Shown here one piece after another: positions 10,804 through 20,133 of a stretch of DNA of 45,116 bases. The stretch lies in NCBI GenBank assembly GCA_003216615.1, contig QCIP01000013.1:1-45116 (forward strand), written 5' to 3'. Each line of letters opens with the position of its first letter. Position 1 is the stretch's first letter. The notes under the pieces are model-generated. The model was not told where the DNA came from. It worked only from the letters and a program-made list of their open reading frames with translations, and ran no database searches. This stretch comes from Prochlorococcus sp. AG-402-M15. Lineage in GTDB: Bacteria; Cyanobacteriota; Cyanobacteriia; PCC-6307; Cyanobiaceae. A program made the translations under genes and the position numbers.

Positions 10804-11364
10804 ATGATTTCCAGTAACGATTTTCGCACAGGTACCACTATCGAATTGGATGGACAAGTTTGGCGTGTTGTAGAATTTCTACATGTCAAGCCTGGCAAAG
10901 GTTCTGCTTTCGTGCGAACAAAATTAAAATCAGTTCAAAGCGGCAACGTGGTTGAAAAAACTTTTCGAGCCGGAGAATCAGTACAACAGGCTATCCTTGA
11001 GAAGTCTAACCTGCAACACACATATGTGGAGTCTGGGGATTATGTTTTTATGGATATGACAAGTTTTGAAGAGACGAGACTTTCCTCTGAACAAATTGGT
11101 AAAGGTTCAAAGTATTTGAAAGAAGGAATGGAAGTTAATGTTATTTTCCATAATGGTAAAGTGTTAGAAGTAGAACTTCCAATATCTATTACCTTAAAAG
11201 TTACTCAGACTGATCCTGGAGTAAAAGGTGATACTGCTAGTGGGGGTACGAAACCAGCTATTCTAGAAACAGGTGCTCAGGTTATGGTTCCTTTATTTAT
11301 TTCTGTAGGAGAAATGATTAAAGTAGATACTCGTAACGATAGTTATCTTGGACGCGAAAATTAA
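10804..11364 (+). CDS. efp: Translation elongation factor P
   Basis: The 186-residue protein [20 protein letters not shown]... relieves ribosome stalling at polyproline. It has a KOW-like domain I with the loop [12 protein letters not shown], whose tip Lys is the usual modification site, and two OB domains ending [10 protein letters not shown] start it at ATG 10804: this gives the family's exact N-terminus and length, whereas an upstream in-frame TTG (10768) would add twelve non-family residues. accB follows after 5 bases. Confidence 0.95.
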   Translation: MISSNDFRTGTTIELDGQVWRVVEFLHVKPGKGSAFVRTKLKSVQSGNVVEKTFRAGESVQQAILEKSNLQHTYVESGDYVFMDMTSFEETRLSSEQIGKGSKYLKEGMEVNVIFHNGKVLEVELPISITLKVTQTDPGVKGDTASGGTKPAILETGAQVMVPLFISVGEMIKVDTRNDSYLGREN

Positions 11365-11369
11365 AGGCT

Positions 11370-11870
11370 ATGAAATTAGATCGTGAAGACTTAAATCGTT
11401 TAATAGAGAAAATCTCAACAAGCGATATTCAAGAATTCTCATTAGAGGGAGAGGATTTTAAACTCGAAATAAAGAGGAATTTATTTGATCAGAGCCAACC
11501 TACAAATAATTTAATTTCGAATAATTCATTTGATAGGCAAACAACTGTTAATCAAAAATCTCTTAATGATAGCGTCTCGATAGTTAATGAGCCTGAAGCG
11601 CCTCAAGTAGCCCCTCCTGGACGTTCTGATCTTACTGATATTACATCTCCCATGGTTGGCACCTTCTATAGGGCTGCAGCGCCTGAGGAGGACCCCTTCG
11701 TTGAAGTAGGAAATATTGTTAAGGTTGGTCAAACCATTTGTATTTTGGAAGCTATGAAATTAATGAATGAAATTGAATCTGAATTTAACGCTGAAATAGT
11801 AGAGATTCTCGTTGAAAATGGAACACCAGTTGAATTTGGTCAAGTTTTAATGCGTGTTAAGCAGTCTTGA
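11370..11870 (+). CDS. accB: Biotin carboxyl carrier protein of acetyl-CoA carboxylase
   Basis: The 166-residue protein has an N-terminal segment, then a Pro-rich linker (EPEAPQVAPPG, ~73-84). The biotinyl domain starts ITSPMVGTFYRAAAPEEDPFVEVG, with the biotinylated lysine K130 in EAMKLMN. It carries CO2 in fatty acid synthesis. The efp-accB order with a short gap suggests one transcript. The stop overlaps the end of convergent pdxA by 14 bases. Confidence 0.96.
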   Translation: MKLDREDLNRLIEKISTSDIQEFSLEGEDFKLEIKRNLFDQSQPTNNLISNNSFDRQTTVNQKSLNDSVSIVNEPEAPQVAPPGRSDLTDITSPMVGTFYRAAAPEEDPFVEVGNIVKVGQTICILEAMKLMNEIESEFNAEIVEILVENGTPVEFGQVLMRVKQS

Positions 11871-12879
11871 CTTTTATCATTTCTATCGCAGCCTTTATAG
11901 CCTCAATCATACTTTGAGATTGAGCTATTCCTTTTCCAGCGATATCAAATCCCGTTCCATGATCAGGAGATGTTCTGATAAAAGGTAAACCTATTGTTGT
12001 GTTTACTGAGTAATTAAGAGCTATAATCTTCATTGGTATTAGACCTTGATCATGATACATAGCAAGAATGCCGTCATGTTTTTCAGCATCTTTTTGATTC
12101 CAAGCTTTGGCGGAGGAATTCCAGCAACTATCTGGTGATGAAGGGCCTATTAATTTAATATTTCTATTTTTTTCATTCCAAGCAATTAATGCATCATTCA
12201 GCCACTCTCTTTCTTCATTACCCAAAATTCCCTCTTCACCTGCATGAGGGTTTAATCCCGCAACTTTTAAAGTAGGGTTTTTAGTGTAAGTAATACAATA
12301 CTCTCTTAAAAGATCTAATTTAGCGTGGATTAGTTTTTTATTTAGCCTCTTTGGTACCTCACAAAGTGCAATGTGGGTTGTAGCTAGTAAGGTATTGAAT
12401 CTCCAACCCGTAATTGGTGATTTAGCTGTGAATAACATTCCAAAATTTTTTACTCCACATGATTTTGCTAATACTTCAGTTTGACCGGAGAATTTATGAC
12501 CTGCTAGAGACCATGATTTCTTGCAAATTGGACCAGTTACTAGTGCTGAATTAGGATATTGTTTTACAATTTCAATTGCTTTTGTTAGGTAATTGAAACT
12601 TGATTCGCCGTAACTTGATTTAGATTCATTATCAGACAAAGACATTTTGAGATCATGAATTTGTAAATTTTTAGGATTTGCGAGGTTTTTCAATCCTAAA
12701 CTTTTAAGATGTGTATAAGTATTATGTAGATTCTTTTTTGAACCAACTAATATAAAGTCAACATTTTTTGGTATCTGATGAGAACAAAGAGCTTTTAAAA
12801 TTATTTCAGGTCCTACACCAGACTCATCTCCGACGCTTAATACAATTTTAAATGTATTGTTAGAATTTTTATTATTCAT
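11857..12879 (-). CDS. pdxA: 4-hydroxythreonine-4-phosphate dehydrogenase
   Basis: The 340-residue enzyme acts in DXP-dependent pyridoxal phosphate synthesis. SVGDESGVGPEIILKAL at the N-terminus, the metal-binding HxxxxxxH region (TGPICKKSW...GHKFSGQTEVLA), AGLNPHAGEEG and the C-terminal YHDQGLIPMKI...SPDHGTGFDIAG are PdxA signatures. It follows the epimerase gene by 15 bases in the same direction. Confidence 0.93.
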   Translation of the reverse strand: MNNKNSNNTFKIVLSVGDESGVGPEIILKALCSHQIPKNVDFILVGSKKNLHNTYTHLKSLGLKNLANPKNLQIHDLKMSLSDNESKSSYGESSFNYLTKAIEIVKQYPNSALVTGPICKKSWSLAGHKFSGQTEVLAKSCGVKNFGMLFTAKSPITGWRFNTLLATTHIALCEVPKRLNKKLIHAKLDLLREYCITYTKNPTLKVAGLNPHAGEEGILGNEEREWLNDALIAWNEKNRNIKLIGPSSPDSCWNSSAKAWNQKDAEKHDGILAMYHDQGLIPMKIIALNYSVNTTIGLPFIRTSPDHGTGFDIAGKGIAQSQSMIEAIKAAIEMIKVKTA

Positions 12880-12894
12880 AAAAAGCTTTAAAAT

Positions 12895-13779
12895 TTATTT
12901 TGAACTATTTAAATAGCAGTTTTTTAAGCCTAGTTTATAGTTTTTATAAATTAGTTTATATCCAAGTGTTTCGCATAATAGTTTATTAGAAACTCTTCTA
13001 TTTTCCATCCAAAAAGATTTAGCTATAGGAGACAAATCCTTTTCTGCATCCTCAAATAATATTGGCTTTGGCATTTTGATGCCAAGTAGATCGTAACAGT
13101 ATTGAATAACCTCAATTTGAGAACAAGGTTCATCATCTGCGATATTAATAATTTGGTGAAACTTTAAAGAGTCTTTATTATTTAATAGATAGATAATTGC
13201 ATTTGTAATATCAGCAATATGAATTCTTGAAAATACTTGATCTTTTTTAGAGATAACGCGAATTTTTTGATTTCTGATTGCTTCAAAAGTGGATCTTCCA
13301 GGTCCATAAATACCGGGTAGCCTAAAAATTTGTACGGGCAAACCGGATTTGATCCATTTTTTTTCGCAATTTAATCTATTGTGACTTCTTTTTTGACAAG
13401 GATTAGGGTTATCAATCTCAGAGACCCAATCACCTTCGGCATCCCCATAAACTCCTGTGGTAGATAAATATCCAATCCATTCAAGGGATAAACTTTGTAG
13501 TTTACTTTGAAGGCATCCTAATACTGGATCATTACCATTTTTGTCTGGAGGTATGCAACTAAGAATATGTGTAACACCATCAAAAATTCTTTCATTAGGA
13601 ACTGTATCGTTTTCACTGTTAAAAATAAAACTATTTGGATCTTTGTTTTCAGATCTTGAACTTGTCAAAGCAGTACAACCAAATTGTCTTATGGTTCTTG
13701 CAAAAAAACTACCGCTAAAACCACATCCTAAGATCAAAAATTTATTTTTATTTCCTAGTAAACTTGCAAAATTCTTCAT
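12895..13779 (-). CDS. NAD(P)-dependent epimerase/dehydratase-like protein
   Basis: The 294-residue protein has a Rossmann start (FLILGCGFSGSFFARTI), a mid-domain LSTTGVYGD that resembles the SDR catalytic region, FRLPGIYGPGRS, and IHIADI typical of extended SDRs. The canonical YxxxK is not obvious, so it may bind nucleotide or be an atypical reductase (YeeZ-like). It lies 15 bases upstream of pdxA, probably on the same transcript. Substrate not recognised. Confidence 0.75.
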   Translation of the reverse strand: MKNFASLLGNKNKFLILGCGFSGSFFARTIRQFGCTALTSSRSENKDPNSFIFNSENDTVPNERIFDGVTHILSCIPPDKNGNDPVLGCLQSKLQSLSLEWIGYLSTTGVYGDAEGDWVSEIDNPNPCQKRSHNRLNCEKKWIKSGLPVQIFRLPGIYGPGRSTFEAIRNQKIRVISKKDQVFSRIHIADITNAIIYLLNNKDSLKFHQIINIADDEPCSQIEVIQYCYDLLGIKMPKPILFEDAEKDLSPIAKSFWMENRRVSNKLLCETLGYKLIYKNYKLGLKNCYLNSSK

Positions 13780-13799
13780 AAACTATTAAAGTAGTACAT

Positions 13800-14042
13800 A
13801 TGTATTATAAAATGATGAAGACAGCTGTTAAGCCTACTTTAAAATCAAAAAATCTCCTCAGCAGCAAAATTTATACTCATCTGAAAGAAAAAGACATAGG
13901 TTTAGTTGACTTCAAATTCTATCAAAAAATATTTGTTATTTTCCTTTCATTGTCTACAATTTTAATATTCCCAGAATTGCCAAGAGAATTGGAAAATATT
14001 TGTGAGAGTTATAACTCTAGAAAATTATGTCATGTATGGTAG
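13800..14042 (+). CDS. Small conserved-type protein with one hydrophobic segment
   Basis: This 80-residue protein (starts at ATG 13800; ATGs at 13812 and 13815 are alternatives) has a basic N-half and a hydrophobic segment FYQKIFVIFLSLSTILIFPELP (~40-60). It ends with NICESYNSRKLCHVW. It is divergent from the epimerase gene and directly abuts the HNH gene end. One membrane pass is likely. Function not recognised. Confidence 0.55.
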   Translation: MYYKMMKTAVKPTLKSKNLLSSKIYTHLKEKDIGLVDFKFYQKIFVIFLSLSTILIFPELPRELENICESYNSRKLCHVW

Positions 14043-14444
14043 TCAAGCTGCTTTATAGTTTGATTCATCTGTTGCAAAATTTTTCTTGTTCACTTTAAAG
14101 TTAGGGTTAGCCCATTGCAATAATCTTATAGCTAATCTCAAATCTCCTTCTAACCATGCTCTTATAGCCATAGCTCTTCTTGGATCATAAAATTTTTGTC
14201 TTCTATACCAATATAAAGCATTTTCATCTGATTTATCTCCATTACAAGAAAGACATGCCGGAACACAGTTTTCCGTAGTACTTAAGCCACCTTGGCTACG
14301 CGGTAAAACATGATCAATTGATTCAGATGGTTTTCCGCAATATATACAACTTTTTCCTGTAAATCTATGAATTGACTTTCGCCATTGTCTAAATCTAAAC
14401 TTAGGACATAAATCCTCTAAAAACACCGCATCATTAATATGCAT
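14043..14444 (-). CDS. HNH endonuclease-family protein
   Basis: This 133-residue protein has the HNH fold: zinc ligands CIYC and CLSC, the HNH core SIDHVLPRSQGGLSTTENCVPACLSCN, and a basic C-terminal region (WYRRQKFYDPRRAMAIRAW). It is a stand-alone member of the type found throughout cyanobacteria. There is no intron, methylase or phage gene nearby, so it is probably a housekeeping nuclease rather than a homing enzyme. DNA or RNA target unknown. Confidence 0.85.
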   Translation of the reverse strand: MHINDAVFLEDLCPKFRFRQWRKSIHRFTGKSCIYCGKPSESIDHVLPRSQGGLSTTENCVPACLSCNGDKSDENALYWYRRQKFYDPRRAMAIRAWLEGDLRLAIRLLQWANPNFKVNKKNFATDESNYKAA

Positions 14445-14604
14445 TCAGACTATTTAATTAAATAAATATTGGCTTGAATATATCAAAAGTCAATATTTAT
14501 TTATTATTTTTAGTCCGAAATTTGCCAGTAGAATATAAAATTAGTGCTTTTAGATACAAAATAAAATAGACGAAATATCTAAATAAAAAAATTTAAAGCT
14601 TTAT

Positions 14605-15054
14605 TCAATAACTATATCTTTCAATTGTCTCTTCTGAAAAATCATCATTAACTTCTTCTAATTCTTTCTCTAATCTTTTTCTATTTTTTTCTTTATCTTT
14701 AAATTTTTTTTCTTTTAGTTCTTTTTCTTTTTGTAAATCTCTTATTAGTTTTCTGTTTGGATGAAGTTTTTCTAGATATTCAACACAATAGCTAAAGTTT
14801 TCTCCGTCTCTTATGACTGATTCAGTAATTTGTGCTGCTGCTTGTTTAGGTGATACTTTGAAAATCCCACCTTTTTGTTTCTTTATATAAGAATATGCTG
14901 CCTCCCAACTACTTTCATGGTCATTTCCTCCATCTCTCATAGTGCAGAAAATTTCTGCTCCAAACGAGCCGGCTTTAACTTTTGATGTTTGAAGTGAAAA
15001 AGGAAGAGTTATCCCTAGAGTTAAAAAAATTAATTTTTTTTTAAATCCTTGCAT
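14605..15054 (-). CDS. Secreted small protein with charged coiled-coil tail
   Basis: The 149 residues start with a signal peptide (MQGFKKKLIFLTLGITLPFSLQTSKVKA, cleavage after KVKA near residue 28). A folded part follows with two Cys (IFCTMRDGGNDHESSWEAAYSYI; YCVEYL). A Lys/Glu-rich helix (~108-142) runs to the end. It is probably periplasmic. The core resembles small picocyanobacterial hypotheticals; no function recognised. About 160 bases with no gene precede it on the HNH side. Confidence 0.7.
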   Translation of the reverse strand: MQGFKKKLIFLTLGITLPFSLQTSKVKAGSFGAEIFCTMRDGGNDHESSWEAAYSYIKKQKGGIFKVSPKQAAAQITESVIRDGENFSYCVEYLEKLHPNRKLIRDLQKEKELKEKKFKDKEKNRKRLEKELEEVNDDFSEETIERYSY

Positions 15055-15109
15055 TTACTTTTTATCTCCTATTTAAAATATCTTTTTTTCAAAATATGTC
15101 TAGAGTTTT

Positions 15110-15622
15110 TTAAGATTTTATTATTCCAAATAAGTTCAAGCCTTTCACAACTAATGGAAGAATGAGAAGCACGGTGATTAACCTTACTGCATGAAGAGTT
15201 GCTACTGCAGCACCGACTCCATATTCAGATCCTACAAGACTCATACCGCTAATACCTCCCGGCGCAGCACCTAGAATTGTTGTTATCACATCTATATTGA
15301 GTAATCTGCTAGTCCATAATCCAATAGCTAATCCTGTAATAACTAAAGTGAAAGTTATTAAAATGGCAGGCCTCCATAAACTTTGAAGCTCAACTAATGA
15401 GTCTTTAGTTAAAGATGTACCAATAACTGTTCCAATTCCAATTTCTAATATTGTTCTTGTGCCAATTGGCCACTCTGCTAAATCAACTTTGCCACTGATA
15501 CTAAGTATGCTTGCGCCTATTAAAGCGCCTGCAAGAGGAGCTGCTGGGATACCCGTTTTTAGAGCTAAAGCTCCAAAAATTCCACCTGCAATTAGGTAAT
15601 AGATTAGATTTATGTTTGGCAT
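15110..15622 (-). CDS. AbrB-type (COG3180-like) membrane protein, half-length
   Basis: The 170-residue, highly hydrophobic protein has about five membrane segments. It carries the Gly-rich signature TTILGAAPGGISGMSLVGSEYGVGAAVATLHAVRLITVLLILPL typical of the AbrB duplication domain in putative membrane regulators/transporters. Family members usually have two such domains (~350 aa); this is one domain, as in several cyanobacteria. Function unknown. Confidence 0.75.
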   Translation of the reverse strand: MPNINLIYYLIAGGIFGALALKTGIPAAPLAGALIGASILSISGKVDLAEWPIGTRTILEIGIGTVIGTSLTKDSLVELQSLWRPAILITFTLVITGLAIGLWTSRLLNIDVITTILGAAPGGISGMSLVGSEYGVGAAVATLHAVRLITVLLILPLVVKGLNLFGIIKS

Positions 15623-15754
15623 AATTTTGAAAGATGTTTGGACATAATATTAGAAAAATATTTTTTTGCTTGGGTTTATAGTCAAATTATATTTTGTTTT
15701 CCTCTCGTAATGTCCCCTTTTATTGGCATAATATTACCTAAAGCATGAATTTTT

Positions 15755-15952
15755 ATGTCTTCACAAATTTCATATAAAGTTGACAAAAGCCGCATCAAGA
15801 AAAAATTATCTTTTTTTGAGGGTGGTCATCAGCTCGAAAAATTAGAGTTTGCTCTCGCAATAGCTCAAACTAAAGGAGATGAAAAAAAATCAATGATTCT
15901 TAAAAAAAAGATTGTTGAATTAGGTGGAAATGTTGAAGAACCAGGTACTTAA
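15755..15952 (+). CDS. Small conserved picocyanobacterial protein
   Basis: The 65-residue soluble protein is predicted helical (FFEGGHQLEKLEFALAIAQTKGDEKKSMILKKKIVELGG), basic at the start and ending EEPGT. It lies alone between divergent and convergent genes, and its stop is one base from the end of the aminotransferase gene. I recognise the type as a cyanobacterial hypothetical but no function. Confidence 0.65.
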   Translation: MSSQISYKVDKSRIKKKLSFFEGGHQLEKLEFALAIAQTKGDEKKSMILKKKIVELGGNVEEPGT

Positions 15953-15953
15953 T

Positions 15954-17117
15954 TCAATTTGCCTCAAGATATTTAGATGCTACTACCAATGCTTCACCAA
16001 CGTCCTGAGCGGTTATTTTTCCTAGTTCAAGAAGTGTATTACCGATAGCAGAAATTACTGTGATAATGTCTCTATCATTTACATATCCTAAGTGACCAAC
16101 TCTAAATATTTTCCCCTTCAAGTGATCTTGACCACCAGCAAGTAGGATATCAAACTTATTTTTTATTGTTTTTCTCAGTTCTTCTGCATTTATATCATTT
16201 GTTTCTATTGCAGTAATTGAAGGGCTTAAATATTTTTCATTAGCAAATAATTTTAGATTTAAAACTTTTACTGCATTGCTCATAGCTAATTTATGTTTTT
16301 TATGCCTAAGGAAAATTTTGTCTAAGCCTTCTTCTCTCATCATTTTTAAAGCTTCATCTAAAGCAAAAATCAAATTAACTGCAGGGGTATATGGATTACT
16401 ATTACTTAAAAGACTCTTTTTATAGGATTTTAAGTTTAAATAAAATTTTGGTAGATTAGATTTCTCTGCAGCTTCCCATGCTTTTTGGCTCATTGCTATA
16501 AAACTAAGACCTGGCGGAATCATATATCCCTTTTGCGAGCCTGAAGCAACTACATCTAATTTCCATTCATCTATTGGTACATTGCACGCCCCGAGACTTG
16601 TGACGCAGTCAACTATAGATAGAGCTGTGTTATGTTCTCGGATATATGAGCTTATAGTTTCTAGATCGTTAATTACACCTGTTGAAGTTTCAGAGTGTGT
16701 TAAGATAACTGCTTTTATTTTTTTATCTTTATCTTCTTCTAATACTTTTTTGAATTCTTCTGGATTCAGTGGATCGCCCCATTCGGAATCAATTTTTATT
16801 ATTTCTAAACCAAATTCCTCTGCTACTTTTACCCATCTTTCCCCAAATTTTCCATTTTCTCCACAGATTACTTTATCCCCTTTACTTAAGGTATTAATTA
16901 TTCCAGCTTCCATTGCGGCAGTACCACTACCAGTAATCGTGAGAACATCGTTTTGAGTTTGATGAAGCCACTGTAAATTTTTTGTAGTACTTTCTACAAG
17001 CTGCTGGAATTCTTTACTGCGATGGCCTATTGGATGCTTACCTAATGCTTGTAAAACTTTTTCTGGAACTGGTGTGGGTCCAGGAATCATCAATGATAAT
17101 TTTTGTTGTATGGCCAC
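15954..17117 (-). CDS. Class V aminotransferase (serine--pyruvate / alanine--glyoxylate type)
   Basis: The 387-residue PLP enzyme of fold type I starts with MIPGPTPVPEKVLQALGKHPIGHRS. GSGTAAMEAGI binds phosphate, VDCVTSLGA holds the Asp contacting the pyridine N, and the Schiff-base lysine is K196 in SGSQKGYMIPPG. Such enzymes transaminate glyoxylate in photorespiration. Cyanobacterial members have also been labelled soluble hydrogenase small subunit historically. It diverges from cbiD over 60 bases. Confidence 0.88.
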   Translation of the reverse strand: MAIQQKLSLMIPGPTPVPEKVLQALGKHPIGHRSKEFQQLVESTTKNLQWLHQTQNDVLTITGSGTAAMEAGIINTLSKGDKVICGENGKFGERWVKVAEEFGLEIIKIDSEWGDPLNPEEFKKVLEEDKDKKIKAVILTHSETSTGVINDLETISSYIREHNTALSIVDCVTSLGACNVPIDEWKLDVVASGSQKGYMIPPGLSFIAMSQKAWEAAEKSNLPKFYLNLKSYKKSLLSNSNPYTPAVNLIFALDEALKMMREEGLDKIFLRHKKHKLAMSNAVKVLNLKLFANEKYLSPSITAIETNDINAEELRKTIKNKFDILLAGGQDHLKGKIFRVGHLGYVNDRDIITVISAIGNTLLELGKITAQDVGEALVVASKYLEAN

Positions 17118-17177
17118 TTTTTGTTAAATAGGTCATTCTTAGATTAGTTCTCATTATATATTTTTCAATTACTTGAT

Positions 17178-18290
17178 TTGAAAAAAGGATTTTCTTTACC
17201 TTTGTGGGTTGCTGGAGCTGCTAGGTCAGCATTAAAAAAATTAGTAGGGTTACCATTCGAGAATTATGAACTAATAAAAATTCCTGATGAAAAAAAAGAA
17301 ATAAAAATAGAGATTCATTCTGTTGGTTTTATTAAAGGAGACTCGCATGCATTAGGCATTTCCTTTGCAAAGTCTGGATTAGATCTCGACATTACACAAA
17401 ACTTAGAAATATGGTCAATAGCGTCTTTAGAAAAAATTTCTTTCAATAATCCTTTTCAAACAAATTCAATAAATATTATTGCAGGATCTGGTGTGGGTAT
17501 AAATGAGAATTCATCAGAAATATGTATTTCTGATTTTGCTAAAGATGTTTTATATAAAAATTTATTGGATATTATTCCAGAGGGTTTTAAATTAAATTTA
17601 GAAATTATTTTCCCAGATGGGGAGTTTTTAGCAGAGAGAACTAGTAATAAGTCATTTGGTATTGTGAATGGCTTATCTATTATTGGAACTTCTGCTGAGA
17701 CGTATTCTAGTGCTTCACCTCAACAATTAGAAGAAGCTAAAACAAATTTAGCACAGTTAACTAAAAATGATTTTAAAGGGAAAGTTGTTTTTGTTATTGG
17801 TGAAAATGGCTTAAATTTAGCAAAAATTTGTAATGTCAAGTTGCCAATTATAAAAGTTGGTAATTGGATAGGACCACTGTTAGTTGATGCTGCAATAAAA
17901 AATGTTAATACTGTAATTCTTTTTGGATATCATGGAAAATTAATTAAATTAGCAGGTGGTATTTTTCATACACATAATCATTTAGCTGATGGCAGAATAG
18001 AGATTCTTGTTTATTTAGCTGTTCAAGAAAAAGTACCAACTGAAATAATAGTCAAATTATCTCAACTAAATACTCTTGAAGATGCCTTATTATTGCTTGA
18101 AAAATTTAGTAAATCCATAGCTGAAAAATTATTCCAAAATTTAGCAAATACTATTGAAAAACGTTCTTTCGGATATGTTAATAGATATCTAAAAACAGAT
18201 ATTGAAATTGCATCAATTATTTTTGATAGAAAAAGAAAAATAAGGTGGTCGGGATCTAACGGTAAAAATTATATTTCTTTATTTCAATGA
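17178..18290 (+). CDS. cbiD: Cobalt-precorrin-5B (C1)-methyltransferase
   Basis: The 370-residue protein of anaerobic cobalamin synthesis methylates C1. It has the N-terminal LPLWVAGAARSALKKLVG, nucleotide-binding-like VVFVIGENGL, KVGNWIGPLLVDAA and the signature GYHGKLIKLAGGIFHTHNHLADGR. The start is a TTG at 17178; no in-frame ATG lies near, and the family N-terminus begins just after it. guaA follows after 54 bases in the same direction. Prochlorococcus makes pseudocobalamin, which fits. Confidence 0.9.
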   Translation: MKKGFSLPLWVAGAARSALKKLVGLPFENYELIKIPDEKKEIKIEIHSVGFIKGDSHALGISFAKSGLDLDITQNLEIWSIASLEKISFNNPFQTNSINIIAGSGVGINENSSEICISDFAKDVLYKNLLDIIPEGFKLNLEIIFPDGEFLAERTSNKSFGIVNGLSIIGTSAETYSSASPQQLEEAKTNLAQLTKNDFKGKVVFVIGENGLNLAKICNVKLPIIKVGNWIGPLLVDAAIKNVNTVILFGYHGKLIKLAGGIFHTHNHLADGRIEILVYLAVQEKVPTEIIVKLSQLNTLEDALLLLEKFSKSIAEKLFQNLANTIEKRSFGYVNRYLKTDIEIASIIFDRKRKIRWSGSNGKNYISLFQ

Positions 18291-18344
18291 GAGTAATTTT
18301 TGATTGATTATGCTTTTGTAAATAAATTGAGCTAACTTTTATAC

Positions 18345-19931
18345 ATGAGTCAAACATCTTTAAAAAAAGAACGGGATCCTTCAATATTAATTTTAGATTT
18401 TGGATCACAATATTCTGAATTGATTGCAAGAAGAATTCGAGAAACTAATGTTTTTTCTCTTGTAGTAAGTAACTGTATTTCAATTGAGGATATAAAGGAT
18501 ATTAATCCTCAAGGGATAATTTTTAGTGGAGGGCCTAATTCTGTATATGATCAAAATGCGCCTAAATGTGATAAAAAAATTTTTGATTTAGGAATTCCTA
18601 TTCTTGGAATATGTTATGGAATGCAATTAATGGTCAAAGAACTAGGAGGATCCGTCACTTCAGCCATAAAAAAAGCTGAGTATGGGAGAGCACCAATTGC
18701 TATTGATTTAGAATGTGATCTCTTTTCTGATGTAGGAGATAAATCAATAATGTGGATGAGTCATGGTGATTCAATTAATTTTTTGCCTGATGGATTTAAT
18801 AAAATTGCTCATACCGAGAACACAATCCATGCAGCAATTTCAAATGATAAAAAGAAATTATTTGGCGTACAATTTCATCCAGAAGTTATTCATTCAGAAT
18901 TTGGGATGACGGTAATTAAAAATTTCGTTTATAAAATCTGTAGCTGTAAGGCTGATTGGACAACCGAGACCTTTTTAGAGGAAACAATTCCCAGGATAAA
19001 AGAGCAAGTTGGCAATAAGAAAGTTTTGCTTGCTTTGTCAGGAGGAGTGGATTCATCAACTCTAGCTTTTCTACTTAATAAAGCTATTGGAAATCAGCTT
19101 ACATGCATGTTTATAGACCAAGGTTTCATGAGAAAAGGTGAACCGGAATTTTTAATGAATTTTTTTGACAAGAAATTTCATATACACGTTGAATATATTA
19201 ATGCCAGAGAAAGATTTATTGCAAAATTAAAAGGAATTACTGATCCAGAACAAAAAAGGAAAATTATTGGTGAAGAATTTATTAGAGTATTTGAAGAAGA
19301 AAGTAATAGATTAGGACCTTTTCAGTACTTAGCCCAAGGAACTCTTTATCCTGATGTTATTGAAAGTGCTGGTACTAATATTGATCCCAAGACCGGTGAA
19401 AGAATAGCTGTAAAAATAAAGAGTCATCATAATGTGGGAGGATTACCAAAAGATTTACAATTTAAATTAGTTGAGCCATTGAGAAGACTTTTTAAGGATG
19501 AAGTCCGAAAATTGGGGGCTTCTTTAGGTCTACCAGATGAAATTATAAAAAGGCATCCATTCCCAGGTCCAGGCCTAGCGATAAGGATTCTGGGAGAAGT
19601 GACCAATGAAAAACTCGATTGTTTAAGAGATGCAGACTGGATAGTGAGAGACGAAATTAAGAAAGCAGGTCTTTACAATCATATTTGGCAAGCTTTTGCA
19701 GTATTGTTACCTGTTAAAACTGTAGGAGTTATGGGTGATAAAAGGACTTATGCATGGCCAATAGTTTTACGTTGTGTATCTAGTGAAGATGGTATGACCG
19801 CAGACTGGTCAAAAATTCCTTTTCAGATTTTGGAGAGAATTTCAAATAGAATCGTAAATGAAGTAGTTTCAGTTAATAGAGTCGTTTATGATATTACAAG
19901 CAAACCTCCTGGAACTATTGAGTGGGAATAA
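18345..19931 (+). CDS. guaA: GMP synthase (glutamine-hydrolysing)
   Basis: The 528-residue enzyme converts XMP to GMP. The class I glutamine amidotransferase domain has GGPNSVYD, catalytic Cys in GICYGMQL and HPEV. The ATP-pyrophosphatase domain has LSGGVDSS, and the dimerisation domain ends KPPGTIEWE-stop. The gene is intact. Its last 17 bases, including the stop, are the core sequence repeated six more times downstream, so integration at this point rebuilds the coding end. guaA 3' ends are a known integration target in other bacteria. Confidence 0.97.
   Translation: MSQTSLKKERDPSILILDFGSQYSELIARRIRETNVFSLVVSNCISIEDIKDINPQGIIFSGGPNSVYDQNAPKCDKKIFDLGIPILGICYGMQLMVKELGGSVTSAIKKAEYGRAPIAIDLECDLFSDVGDKSIMWMSHGDSINFLPDGFNKIAHTENTIHAAISNDKKKLFGVQFHPEVIHSEFGMTVIKNFVYKICSCKADWTTETFLEETIPRIKEQVGNKKVLLALSGGVDSSTLAFLLNKAIGNQLTCMFIDQGFMRKGEPEFLMNFFDKKFHIHVEYINARERFIAKLKGITDPEQKRKIIGEEFIRVFEEESNRLGPFQYLAQGTLYPDVIESAGTNIDPKTGERIAVKIKSHHNVGGLPKDLQFKLVEPLRRLFKDEVRKLGASLGLPDEIIKRHPFPGPGLAIRILGEVTNEKLDCLRDADWIVRDEIKKAGLYNHIWQAFAVLLPVKTVGVMGDKRTYAWPIVLRCVSSEDGMTADWSKIPFQILERISNRIVNEVVSVNRVVYDITSKPPGTIEWE
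19915..19931 (+). repeat. Core 1 (attL): guaA 3' end
   Basis: CTATTGAGTGGGAATAA encodes the end of guaA (T-I-E-W-E-stop). It is identical to 27528-27544 and recurs with 1-4 mismatches at 29262, 30203, 31467, 34036 and 36766. It is the presumed crossover core for the tyrosine integrase. Confidence 0.9.
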
Positions 19932-19970
19932 AACTATTGGGTAAAGTGTAGTCATATCCTCATTCTTGCG

Positions 19971-19992
19971 GTTTGTTGCGAGTTTGTTGTGG
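19971..19992 (+). repeat. Left arm-type repeats of element 1
   Basis: Two tandem copies of GTTTGTTGYGR with an 11-bp period begin exactly 39 bases after the core. A further copy is at 20042. The same pair occurs near the right end (27444). Position and repetition fit integrase arm-binding sites. Confidence 0.65.
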
Positions 19993-20133
19993 TAAAATTA
20001 TAAAGACAAGATGACAATATAACTACGATTTAATTTCGTTAGTTTGTTGCGGGTTTTATTTGTCACCTTGTCATCGTCTATATGAAGAAATCAAATTCAA
20101 ATTACTTTCTTCACAATAAACAATTCAAAATTT

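Noticed and set aside
14043-14444. HNH protein as a homing or mobile endonuclease
   Set aside because: It is in an ordinary core context with no intron, repeats or phage genes around it.
19932-20133. tRNA gene as integration target
   Set aside because: No cloverleaf seen; the repeated core is the guaA coding end.
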